From DAOUAJ01 sp034433615 (GTDB taxonomy: Bacteria; Chloroflexota; Anaerolineae; DUEN01): DNA of 5,162 bases. Positions 1 through 5,162 of this stretch are shown in pieces. Where the stretch lies: the NCBI GenBank assembly GCA_034433615.1, contig DAOUAJ010000184.1:1-5162 (forward strand). Reading direction: 5' to 3'. Numbering within the stretch: the stretch's first letter is position 1; each line of letters begins with the position of its first letter. The notes under the pieces are model-generated. The model did no database searches. It worked only from the letters and a program-made list of their open reading frames with translations, and was not told where the DNA came from. The position numbers and the translations under genes are program-made.

Positions 1-54
1 AAGCCTTTTCAAGTGCTGGTACCTGCCGACTGGGGCTCTGAGGTTGAGCTCTGA
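1..54 (+). CDS. Possible C-terminal end of an upstream gene (partial)
   Basis: Frame 1 is open from the window edge to a TGA at 52-54 and reads KPFQVLVPADWGSEVEL. The composition looks protein-like, with a hydrophobic beta-type stretch (FQVLV) and an acidic tail. It is followed by palindromic non-coding DNA, which would suit the end of a gene. Only 17 residues are visible, so no family can be named. Frame 2 is also open, to position 148, but its translation is rich in R, S and P and looks like a chance reading through the repeats. This call is an inference and could be wrong. Confidence 0.4.
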   Translation, partial: KPFQVLVPADWGSEVEL

Positions 55-94
55 ACCCCAACCGAGCAGGTCAAAGGCTGAAAAAACCGTTCTA

Positions 95-114
95 CGGAGG
101 GGAATTCCCCTCCG
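95..114. repeat. Perfect 20-bp palindrome
   Basis: CGGAGGGGAA is followed directly by its exact reverse complement TTCCCCTCCG, with an EcoRI-type GAATTC core. As RNA it would fold into a GC-rich hairpin of about 8 bp with an AAUU loop. No T-run follows (the next bases are CACCACC), so it is not a canonical intrinsic terminator. It could be a dimeric-protein binding site, an mRNA 3' end stabiliser, or one copy of a dispersed palindromic repeat. Confidence 0.85.
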
Positions 115-123
115 CACCACCCC

Positions 124-149
124 TTCAGGGGCATCTGCCCACCCCTGAA
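124..149. repeat. 8-bp inverted repeat (TTCAGGGG / CCCCTGAA)
   Basis: TTCAGGGG (124-131) is exactly complementary to CCCCTGAA (142-149), with ten bases between. Competing foldings exist inside it: CCCC (120-123) with GGGG (128-131), and GGGCA (129-133) with TGCCC (136-140). It lies 10 bp after the 20-bp palindrome and belongs to the same repeat patch. There is no T-run after it. Its function is unknown. Confidence 0.7.
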
Positions 150-198
150 CAGAGCCGGGAAGGGGCAGGTTAAGGGCTTAATGAGGAGGTTCTTTGCG

Positions 199-227
199 TT
201 GACAGGGCCTGTAACCTATGATAGTAT
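199..227 (+). promoter_or_regulatory. Predicted sigma70-type promoter of pyrG
   Basis: A perfect -35 hexamer TTGACA (199-204) is separated by exactly 17 bp from TAGTAT (222-227), which matches four of six -10 consensus bases, including the key A2 and T6. Transcription would be expected to start near 233-236, where the sequence is GGG, giving a pyrG leader of about 58 nt. It lies just after the repeat patch and 65 bp before the preferred pyrG start. Confidence 0.7.
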
Positions 228-277
228 GTTGTTGGGTTGAAATGTGAATGGTTGGACGGTTATTGATATTGATAATG

Positions 278-283
278 AAGGGG
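278..283 (+). promoter_or_regulatory. Ribosome binding site that fixes the pyrG start
   Basis: AAGGGG lies 8 bases before the GTG at 292. The alternative in-frame GTG at 244 has no comparable site and would lie only about 10 bases from the predicted transcript start. The site therefore supports 292 as the true start. Confidence 0.75.
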
Positions 284-291
284 CAAGCAAG

Positions 292-1980
292 GTGACCAAG
301 TATATCTTCGTGACGGGCGGCGTTGTCAGTTCTCTGGGAAAAGGTGTTACGGCCGCGTCTATTGGCCGGCTTTTGAAGAGCCGCGGCATTTCCGTCTCTA
401 TTCAAAAGCTTGATCCTTATCTCAACGTAGATCCAGGCACGATGTCACCCTATCAACACGGTGAAGTGTTTGTCACCGAAGACGGAGCGGAGACTGACCT
501 GGACCTGGGTCACTATGAGCGTTTCATAGATGAAAATCTGACGCGGGCCAATAATGTGACGACAGGCCAGATCTACGCTGAGGTGATCGCCAAGGAGCGG
601 CGCGGAGACTATTTGGGTGGCACGATCCAGGTCATCCCGCATGTGACCAACGAGATCAAGCGCCGCATCGCGCTGGTGGCGCGCGCGTCGGGCGCAGACG
701 TGGTGATCTGCGAAGTAGGCGGCACCGTGGGGGACATTGAGGGATTACCGTTTCTGGAAGCCATCCGGCAAATGCGCAAGGACGTAGGCAGAGAGAACAC
801 CCTCTACATTCATGTGACACTGCTCCCCTTCATGCCCGCGACAGGCGAACTGAAGACTAAGCCCACGCAGCACAGCGTGCGAGAGTTGCGCGGCATCGGC
901 ATCCAGCCGGATGTCATCGTCTGCCGCTCCGATCTGCCCATCGGGGATGCCGTGCGTGAGAAAATCGCCCTGTTTTGCGATGTGGAAAAGCGAGCGGTCA
1001 TCCCCCTGATCACCGCTGAGACTGTCTACGAAGTCCCTTTAATGTTGGAAGATGCGGGTCTGACCGATTTTTTACTGGAGCGCCTCCAGTGCACGTCTCA
1101 CGAACGGGACCTGGAAGGATGGCGCCGGCTGGTCACCGAGTTTAAGCGTCCGAAACAGCCTCTGCGGGTGGGCCTGGTAGGAAAATACATTGAGCTGCAA
1201 GATGCCTACATCAGCGTCAAAGAGGCGCTATTACATGCCGGCAACGCGATGGACCGTGATGTCGAGATCGAATGGATCAGTTCAGAAGAGCTGGAACGCG
1301 GCCGTGAAGTGGGCCGGCTGCAGGCGGTAGACGGCATCGTCGTGCCCGGCGGCTTCGGGTATCGCGGCATTGAAGGCAAGATCGTGGCGGCCCGCTATGC
1401 TCGTGAGCACCGGAAGCCTTATCTGGGATTGTGCCTGGGTATGCAGGTCATGTGTATCGAGCTCGCCCGCATGGCGATCGGTTCAGATGAGCCCAATAGC
1501 ACTGAGTTCGACGTGACAACCCGGCACCCGGTCATAGACCTTTTGCCGGAACAACGGTCCATCGAGGATCTGGGCGGCACCATGCGTCTGGGCGTTTACC
1601 CGTGTCGGCTGGTGCCCGGGACGCTGGCCTGGAACGCTTATCAGACGGACCTGATTCACGAACGGCATCGCCATCGCTTCGAGTTTAACAACGCTTATCG
1701 CGAGATCCTGAGCGAGGTCGGTCTGATGTTCAGCGGCCTGTCACCGGACGGTCGCCTGGTGGAGATCGTTGAATTACGGGGGCACCCCTGGATGTTGGGC
1801 ACTCAGTTCCATCCGGAGTTCAAGTCGCGGCCGAATGCCCCACATCCTCTCTTTCGAAGCTTTCTGAAGGCCGCCGATGCCCACCGGCAGGAACGTCTGC
1901 GGTTGAAGAGCCTGGTTGCCATGCCTGTGGGAAAAGACGAAAACGGGACCGAACGGGCGAGAGTGCCAGAACGAGCTTGA
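292..1980 (+). CDS. pyrG: CTP synthase (glutamine hydrolysing)
   Basis: PyrG makes CTP from UTP, ATP and glutamine, the last step of pyrimidine nucleotide synthesis, in the cytoplasm. The protein from the GTG at 292 is 562 residues and starts VTKYIFVTGG, as is usual for the family; a longer reading from 244 adds 16 atypical residues. The N-terminal amidoligase domain (about 1-266) carries the P-loop GGVVSSLGKG (9-18, Lys17), KLDPYLNVDPGTMSP (39-53) and GAETDLDLGHYERF (65-78), with likely Mg-binding Asp71 and Glu141. The C-terminal glutamine amidotransferase domain (about 291-525) has PGGFGYRG (352-359), the nucleophile Cys381 in LGLCLGMQ, and His507 and Glu509 in HPEF, so the Cys-His-Glu triad is intact. 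The family is usually about 530-550 residues; the last 30 or so here form a charged, poorly conserved-looking tail. It appears to have its own promoter (199-227) and no obvious terminator. It looks functional. Confidence 0.98.
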   Translation: MTKYIFVTGGVVSSLGKGVTAASIGRLLKSRGISVSIQKLDPYLNVDPGTMSPYQHGEVFVTEDGAETDLDLGHYERFIDENLTRANNVTTGQIYAEVIAKERRGDYLGGTIQVIPHVTNEIKRRIALVARASGADVVICEVGGTVGDIEGLPFLEAIRQMRKDVGRENTLYIHVTLLPFMPATGELKTKPTQHSVRELRGIGIQPDVIVCRSDLPIGDAVREKIALFCDVEKRAVIPLITAETVYEVPLMLEDAGLTDFLLERLQCTSHERDLEGWRRLVTEFKRPKQPLRVGLVGKYIELQDAYISVKEALLHAGNAMDRDVEIEWISSEELERGREVGRLQAVDGIVVPGGFGYRGIEGKIVAARYAREHRKPYLGLCLGMQVMCIELARMAIGSDEPNSTEFDVTTRHPVIDLLPEQRSIEDLGGTMRLGVYPCRLVPGTLAWNAYQTDLIHERHRHRFEFNNAYREILSEVGLMFSGLSPDGRLVEIVELRGHPWMLGTQFHPEFKSRPNAPHPLFRSFLKAADAHRQERLRLKSLVAMPVGKDENGTERARVPERA

Positions 1981-2005
1981 TAAAGCAACGGTTCTTGTCA
2001 CTTTG

Positions 2006-2014
2006 TGGTATAAT
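2006..2014 (+). promoter_or_regulatory. Extended -10 promoter for the yebC-ruvC operon
   Basis: TGGTATAAT combines a perfect TATAAT (2009-2014) with the upstream TGn motif of extended -10 promoters, which can work without a good -35. No convincing -35 lies 17 bp upstream; TTGTCA (1995-2000) is only 8 bp away and is too close. The predicted start near 2021 gives a leader of about 107 nt to the yebC ATG. It lies 26 bp after the pyrG stop, so the downstream genes can be transcribed independently of pyrG. Confidence 0.7.
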
Positions 2015-2025
2015 CTGAAGTGCAA

Positions 2026-2063
2026 AGGAACGGGCAGGTCTCCTGTGACGAAAGCCTGTTCCT
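2026..2063 (+). other. Hairpin at the 5' end of the yebC leader
   Basis: AGGAACGGGC (2026-2035) pairs with GCCTGTTCCT (2054-2063) over 10 bp with a single G-U, around an 18-nt loop that holds a smaller CAGG/CCTG pairing option. It starts within a few bases of the predicted transcript 5' end. No T-run follows, so it is not a terminator. It may protect the mRNA 5' end or be a regulatory element; it matches no riboswitch class that I recognise. Confidence 0.55.
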
Positions 2064-2127
2064 ATGAAGCCGAGATATGATCGCTGGAAGTCAGCATTGA
2101 CATCGAGAATGTTTAAGGGGGTAGCTG

Positions 2128-2877
2128 ATGTCTGGACATTCTAAGTGGTCAACGATCAAGCGCAAGAAGGGGGCCGCAGATGCCAGGCGAGGCGCTCTTT
2201 TTACCAAATTGACCCGCGAGATTCAGATTGCGGCCCGTGAGGGAGCAGATCCCGAGTACAACTTCAAACTGCGCCTGGTGATTGACAAAGCTAAAGCCCA
2301 GTCCATGCCCAAAGAGAATATCGAGCGTGCCATCCGCCGTGGTGCTGGCCTGGAGAAAGCTGACGAATTGGAGCGGATCCTTTACGAGGGATATGGCCCT
2401 CACGGTGTGGCGATCCTGGTCGAAACCCTCACAGACAACCGCAATCGGGCTGTGGCGGACATTCGTCGGGCGTTCAGCCGGGCCGGAGGCAGTCTGGGCG
2501 AGTCTGGGAGCGTGGCCTGGCAGTTTGCGCCAAAGGGCTATATTGTGGTACCCATGGAAGGGCAGGATGCGGAGGCCGTCTTCGAGGCAGCCATCGTGGC
2601 GGGGGCTGAAGATGTTGAGATCGGCGACGAGACTGCTGAAGTCTATACTGCACCCGCCGATTTGCAGATTGTGCGCGAGGCTTTCGAGCTGCAGGGCATC
2701 CCCGTGGACACGGCCGAATTGATCTGGAAGCCAACTAACCTGATCACGCTGGGGCCAAAGGAGACTCTCCAGAACATGTCTTTAATTGAAACCCTCGAAG
2801 AGTTGGAAGATGTCTCGCGGGTCTTCTCTAACCTGGATATTTCTGAGGAGGCTGTCGCCGAGTTCGTGACCGCGTGA
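2128..2877 (+). CDS. yebC: YebC/PmpR/TACO1 family protein
   Basis: This is a cytoplasmic YebC-family protein of 249 residues, the normal family length. Members were first described as DNA-binding regulators (PmpR), while TACO1 and more recent bacterial work point to ribosome-linked help in translating difficult stretches such as polyproline; which applies here cannot be read from sequence. Family signatures are the start MSGHSKWSTIKRKKGAADARR, continuing to LFTKLTREI by residue 32, then PKENIERAIRRGAG (61-74), YEGYGPHGVAILVETLTDNRNR (86-107) and GGSLGESGSVAWQF (120-133), ending in DVSRVFSNLDI (228-238). The ATG is supported by AAGGGGG (2115-2121), 6 bases upstream. It is the first gene of a probable operon, 33 bp before ruvC, which is the classic yebC-ruvC neighbourhood. 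No defect is seen. Confidence 0.97.
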   Translation: MSGHSKWSTIKRKKGAADARRGALFTKLTREIQIAAREGADPEYNFKLRLVIDKAKAQSMPKENIERAIRRGAGLEKADELERILYEGYGPHGVAILVETLTDNRNRAVADIRRAFSRAGGSLGESGSVAWQFAPKGYIVVPMEGQDAEAVFEAAIVAGAEDVEIGDETAEVYTAPADLQIVREAFELQGIPVDTAELIWKPTNLITLGPKETLQNMSLIETLEELEDVSRVFSNLDISEEAVAEFVTA

Positions 2878-2890
2878 CGAGGGTTCCCGG

Positions 2891-2910
2891 CAGGCGAAAG
2901 GCAGCGCCTG
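2891..2910 (+). promoter_or_regulatory. Hairpin displaying the ruvC ribosome binding site
   Basis: CAGGCG (2891-2896) pairs perfectly with CGCCTG (2905-2910), leaving an 8-base loop, AAAGGCAG, that holds the likely Shine-Dalgarno AAAGG (2897-2901). The 3' arm ends at the base before the ruvC ATG. The ribosome would have to open or tolerate this stem to initiate, so it may tune ruvC output or make it depend on ribosomes leaving yebC. The pairing is seen; the regulatory role is inferred. Confidence 0.45.
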
Positions 2911-3411
2911 ATGATCGTATTGGGCATTGATCCGGGCACAGCCATTACAGGTTACGGCGTGGTGAGTGTTGAAGATGATCACCTGACGTTGGTGACATGC
3001 GGTGTGATCACTACCCCGCCGGTCCAATCGCTACCTGAACGGCTGCGCACGATCTACCAGGAGCTATCTGCTTTAATCGCTCAACATCGGCCGCAGGCTG
3101 TGGCTGTGGAAGAGGTTCTTTTTGGCCGTAACGTGCGTACGGCGATCTCTGTAGGACATGCCCGGGGGGTTGCGTTGTTAGCTGCAGCGCAGGCTGACCT
3201 CCCTGTATTTACATATACCCCCACAGCCGTCAAACAGGCAGTGGGAGGGTACGGCAGTGCGAATAAACGTCAGATACAGGAGATGGTGCGCATGCTGCTC
3301 GCTTTGCCTGCCGTACCACAACCTGATGATGCCGCGGATGCGGTAGCGGTGGCGGTATGCCACATCCACTCGGCACAGCTTGCAAGGCTTATTGCAGGCG
3401 CTGACGGTTAG
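2911..3411 (+). CDS. ruvC: Holliday junction resolvase RuvC
   Basis: RuvC is the endonuclease that cuts Holliday junctions symmetrically at the end of recombination and repair, working as a dimer with RuvAB. The 166-residue product has the usual RuvC length and RNase H-like fold signatures: MIVLGIDPGTAITGYGVV with Asp7, AVEEVLFGRN with Glu67, and DDAADAVAVAVCH with Asp140 and Asp143. These match the four catalytic acids of E. coli RuvC (D7, E66, D138, D141). The conserved ARGVALLAA (84-92) and VKQAVGGYGSANKRQ (107-121) segments are also present. The ATG at 2911 opens directly with the family N-terminus and has AAAGG 9 bases upstream, inside a hairpin loop. It follows yebC by 33 bp and precedes a response regulator by 66 bp, so it is probably cotranscribed with both. 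It looks intact. Confidence 0.97.
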   Translation: MIVLGIDPGTAITGYGVVSVEDDHLTLVTCGVITTPPVQSLPERLRTIYQELSALIAQHRPQAVAVEEVLFGRNVRTAISVGHARGVALLAAAQADLPVFTYTPTAVKQAVGGYGSANKRQIQEMVRMLLALPAVPQPDDAADAVAVAVCHIHSAQLARLIAGADG

Positions 3412-3464
3412 ACATAACGAGAAACCCTTGATCACAGCGCGGCAGTCACCCGCGAAGAAGTTTT

Positions 3465-3470
3465 GGAGAG
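3465..3470 (+). promoter_or_regulatory. Ribosome binding site that fixes the response regulator start
   Basis: GGAGAG lies 7 bases before the ATG at 3478. The in-frame TTG at 3463 overlaps this site and would add only MESKN, so 3478 is preferred. Confidence 0.7.
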
Positions 3471-3477
3471 TAAAAAT

Positions 3478-4209
3478 ATGACAACAGAGCAGCCAGTTGC
3501 TGAACCCTCTCGCGAGAGAAGAATATACCGTATCCTTCTGGCTGAGGACGAAGCGCCTCTGCGCAATCTACTGAAGCTCTCATTAGAGAGCGCCGGGTAT
3601 CAGGTCTTTCCAGCCGAAGATGGGCAACAGGCGGTGGAAATCTTCGATAAGCAGCCCGTAGACCTGATCATCCTGGACATCATGATGCCCCGGCTAGATG
3701 GCTTCTCCGTCTGTCGCTATATCCGGAGACGCTCTGACGTTCCCATTATGATGTTAACCGCCCTCGGCAACACGGACGATCTGGTGCAGGGGTTCGAATT
3801 GGGGGCAGATGATTATATCGCCAAACCTTTCACGTTCAAGGAGGTGGAGGCGCGCATCCAGGCCATCCTGCGACGGGTGGAATGGAGCCAGCGTCGGGTT
3901 TCTCCGCCTGTCATCTCCATCGGCCGGGTAAAGATTGACACCGAGTCATACGAGGTCTTCGTAGACGGCGAGTCACGCCACCTGACCCCTATCGAGTTCC
4001 AGCTTTTGTACTACTTGATGTCCCACGCGGGTCAGACGATCTCTAAGGCTACGCTCTTCGAGGAAGTGTGGGGGTACGATTTTACGGGGGGCACTAATCT
4101 GGTAGAGGTAGGGATTCGCCGGCTGCGTGAAAAGATCGAGGAGGATCCCTCCCGACCGACGCATATCCTGACCGTGCGTGGGGCGGGCTATCGCTTCCGA
4201 GAGCCGTAA
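3478..4209 (+). CDS. OmpR/PhoB-family response regulator (orphan)
   Basis: This is a 243-residue two-component response regulator, a cytoplasmic DNA-binding protein switched by phosphorylation. The receiver domain (about 17-134) has the acidic pair Glu23/Asp24 in LLAEDE, the phospho-acceptor Asp67 in LIILDIMMPRLDG, Thr94 in MMLTALG, and Lys116 in DDYIAKPF, so every switch residue is present. The C-terminal winged-helix domain (about 144-243) shows LTPIEFQLLYYL (169-180), a recognition-helix region GGTNLVEVGIRRLREKIE (204-221) and the final TVRGAGYRF hairpin. The first 15 residues are a polar tail. No histidine kinase is next to it, so its partner and target genes are unknown. It lies between ruvC and ruvA and shares an A with the ruvA start (TAATG), which suggests coupled translation. 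No specific symbol is justified. Confidence 0.95.
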   Translation: MTTEQPVAEPSRERRIYRILLAEDEAPLRNLLKLSLESAGYQVFPAEDGQQAVEIFDKQPVDLIILDIMMPRLDGFSVCRYIRRRSDVPIMMLTALGNTDDLVQGFELGADDYIAKPFTFKEVEARIQAILRRVEWSQRRVSPPVISIGRVKIDTESYEVFVDGESRHLTPIEFQLLYYLMSHAGQTISKATLFEEVWGYDFTGGTNLVEVGIRRLREKIEEDPSRPTHILTVRGAGYRFREP

Positions 4210-4784
4210 TGATCGCCTGGCTAGAAGGCCGCGTGCTTGCGCGCGGCAAAGATTACTTGATCATCAATGTAGGGGGCATAGGCTTGAAAGCCTTTGCCCC
4301 CGCGCCACTTTTGGCCCAGGCGCGGGTGGGGGAGTTGCTGGCCGTACATACCCATCTGCATGTGCGCGAGAACGAGCTAAACCTCTTCGCCTTCTCCAGC
4401 GAGGAAGAGCTGGCCACGTTCGAGCTCCTCCTCACCGTGTCTGGTGTTGGCCCCAGGACGGCGCTCTCGGCGTTGTCGGCCATCTCCGTGGATGCGCTGC
4501 GCCTGGCCATCGCGCAAGAACAACCTGCTCTCTTGTCTCGCATCCCGGGCGTGGGAAAGCGTACCGCTGAGAAGATCGTCGTGGAGTTGAAAGATAAGCT
4601 GCCGGCCATCGAAGTGCCAGAGGGGTTGGCCGCACTGACCGAAGCCGACGCGGAGGTGATAGATGCACTGACCGCCCTGGGCTACAGCGTGATCGAGGCC
4701 CAGCGCGCGGTCCAGGCGTTGCCTCGCGACATCACCGATGTAGCGGAACGGTTACGGTTGGCCCTGTCCAGATTCGCCGGGTAG
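4209..4784 (+). CDS. ruvA: Holliday junction DNA helicase subunit RuvA
   Basis: RuvA is the tetrameric protein that binds four-way junctions and loads the RuvB ATPase for branch migration. The 191-residue protein is close to the usual 190-205. Domain I (about 1-63) is an OB fold beginning MIAWLEGRVL, with HTHLHVRENELNLFAF (47-62). Domain II has two helix-hairpin-helix motifs, LTVSGVGPRTALSALS (75-90) and IPGVGKRTAEKIVVELKDK (112-130), which contact the DNA backbone. A short linker leads to domain III (about 142-191, ending LRLALSRFAG), which contacts RuvB. The ATG overlaps the stop of the preceding regulator (TAATG) and has no strong Shine-Dalgarno of its own, so translation probably depends on re-initiation after that gene. 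ruvB is not seen in the window. It looks intact. Confidence 0.97.
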   Translation: MIAWLEGRVLARGKDYLIINVGGIGLKAFAPAPLLAQARVGELLAVHTHLHVRENELNLFAFSSEEELATFELLLTVSGVGPRTALSALSAISVDALRLAIAQEQPALLSRIPGVGKRTAEKIVVELKDKLPAIEVPEGLAALTEADAEVIDALTALGYSVIEAQRAVQALPRDITDVAERLRLALSRFAG

Positions 4785-4802
4785 CGGCGGAGTGCATTTT
4801 TT
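4773..4802 (+). terminator. Weak intrinsic-terminator-like hairpin after ruvA
   Basis: TTCGCCG (4773-4779) pairs with CGGCGGA (4785-4791) over 7 bp with one G-U around a 5-base loop that contains the ruvA stop codon. Five bases (GTGCA) then separate the stem from a run of six T (4797-4802). The gap makes it a poor classical terminator; at most it may reduce read-through into mtnA. Confidence 0.3.
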
Positions 4803-4833
4803 GTGTCCGGGCCAGGCAGGCGGGAGGAGGTGC

Positions 4834-5162
4834 GTGCGCACAATCTGGTGGGATGCCGGAACGGGTCAGGTCAAGATGATTGACCAACGGCTATTGCCCG
4901 GCCGGCTGGAGGTCGCCGCCTATGACGACTATCGGGCTGTGGCTCAGGCTATTACTGATATGGTCATTCGCGGCGCTCCAGCTATCGGAGCGGCGGGCGC
5001 TTACGGCATGGCACTGGCCGCTCGCCAGAGTCCGGCCCGGGATCGGGACAGCCTGCTCCGGGAGCTGCGCCAGGCGAAAACGACGTTGGATGCGGCCCGG
5101 CCGACTGCCATCAACCTGAGCTGGGCCACGGCACGCCTGCTCCGTCTTGCCGAGCAACTGGT
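4834..5162 (+). CDS. mtnA: S-methyl-5-thioribose-1-phosphate isomerase, N-terminal part
   Basis: MtnA converts 5-methylthioribose-1-phosphate to 5-methylthioribulose-1-phosphate in the methionine salvage pathway, in the cytoplasm. The reading frame starts at a GTG (VRTIWWDAGTGQVKMIDQ) and stays open to the window edge: 109 residues of a protein usually about 340-370 long. Family hallmarks are the RTIxW opening, DQRLLPG (17-23), the segment AITDMVIRGAPAIGAAGAYG (39-58), with RGAPAIG being highly characteristic, and ARPTAINLSWA (88-98). The catalytic Cys and Asp lie beyond the window, so activity cannot be judged. The start is supported by GGGAGGAGG (4822-4830), just upstream, and by agreement with the family N-terminus. 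The related eIF2B-like ribose-1,5-bisphosphate isomerases are a less likely alternative. It follows ruvA by 49 bp on the same strand and may be cotranscribed, although a weak terminator-like hairpin lies between. This 3' end of the window is cut and not a real truncation. Confidence 0.93.
   Translation, partial: MRTIWWDAGTGQVKMIDQRLLPGRLEVAAYDDYRAVAQAITDMVIRGAPAIGAAGAYGMALAARQSPARDRDSLLRELRQAKTTLDAARPTAINLSWATARLLRLAEQL

Larger units (their letters stand above)
64..181. repeat. Imperfect direct repeat flanking a palindrome-rich block
   Basis: Positions 64-82 (GAGCAGGTCAAAGGCTGAA) and 163-181 (GGGCAGGTTAAGGGCTTAA) match at 15 of 19 positions, and three of the four differences are transitions. 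The two copies enclose an 80-bp block holding the palindrome at 95-114 and the inverted repeat at 124-149. Both copies can pair with the same upstream segments, AGCCTTT (2-8) and ACCTGC (21-26). The stretch 55-198 otherwise contains no supportable gene. It may be a dispersed intergenic repeat or a structured RNA segment; the sequence alone does not decide. Confidence 0.5.

Noticed and set aside
244..291. Longer pyrG start at the GTG at 244
   Set aside because: The 16 added residues do not fit the conserved family N-terminus, there is no good ribosome binding site, and the start would lie about 10 bases from the predicted transcript 5' end. The GTG at 292 has AAGGGG at good spacing.
1968..1995. 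Possible terminator after pyrG (AGAAC/GTTCT with inner GCTT/AAGC)
   Set aside because: The stem is interrupted and weak, it is not followed by a T-run, and it overlaps the region just before the yebC promoter.
2064..2144. Short leader reading frame of 26 residues overlapping the yebC start (begins MKPRYDRW)
   Set aside because: It has no Shine-Dalgarno, being preceded by the arm of a hairpin, it is out of frame with yebC, and it lacks the residue runs typical of attenuator peptides. Its openness over 81 bases is not significant.
2474..2734. Minus-strand frames opposite yebC
   Set aside because: They are arginine- and proline-rich mirror readings of a well-conserved gene, without start signals or recognisable domains.
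3438..3454. CGCGG/CCGCG hairpin between ruvC and the response regulator
   Set aside because: It has only 5 bp, and the four T residues come 6 bases later, so it is too weak to call a terminator. No promoter with acceptable spacing is visible in this gap either.
4178..4570. 130-codon + strand frame across the start of ruvA
   Set aside because: It overlaps the clear RuvA frame, its translation is rich in R, A, G and C as expected of an out-of-frame reading of GC-rich DNA, and it has no family features.
4880..5157. Open frames on both strands inside the mtnA segment
   Set aside because: They overlap the MtnA frame, which carries RGAPAIG and other family motifs. Their translations are rich in W, R and S and look like shadows.

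Overview
This window is ordinary bacterial housekeeping DNA with one non-coding patch at its left end. All supported genes are on the + strand. It fits a free-living, moderately GC-rich bacterium with GTG and ATG starts, clear Shine-Dalgarno sites and sigma70-type promoters. The protein style, and an extended -10 of the TGnTATAAT type, suggest Chloroflexota, but this is an impression and not a proof.

Layout. Positions 1-54 may hold the last codons of an upstream gene. Positions 55-198 carry no convincing gene and are unusually rich in inverted and direct repeats, including a perfect 20-bp palindrome. A well-formed promoter (TTGACA, 17 bp, TAGTAT) then leads into pyrG (CTP synthase, 292-1980). 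An extended -10 element (2006-2014) and a structured leader precede a tightly packed gene run: yebC (2128-2877), ruvC (2911-3411), an OmpR/PhoB-type response regulator (3478-4209), ruvA (4209-4784) and the first 109 codons of mtnA (4834 to the window edge). Gaps are 33 and 66 bp, then a 1-base overlap, then 49 bp, so an operon starting at yebC is likely.

Function. pyrG makes CTP. YebC is a translation or regulatory factor commonly found beside ruv genes. RuvC resolves Holliday junctions, and RuvA is the junction-binding partner of the RuvB motor; ruvB is not in the window. MtnA belongs to methionine salvage. The one gene out of place is the response regulator, which sits between ruvC and ruvA, has no kinase next to it, and shares a TAATG stop/start with ruvA.

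I found no evidence of a previously undescribed system. The items most worth a second look are the repeat patch upstream of pyrG, the orphan regulator coupled to ruvA, and a hairpin that would display the ruvC ribosome binding site in its loop.
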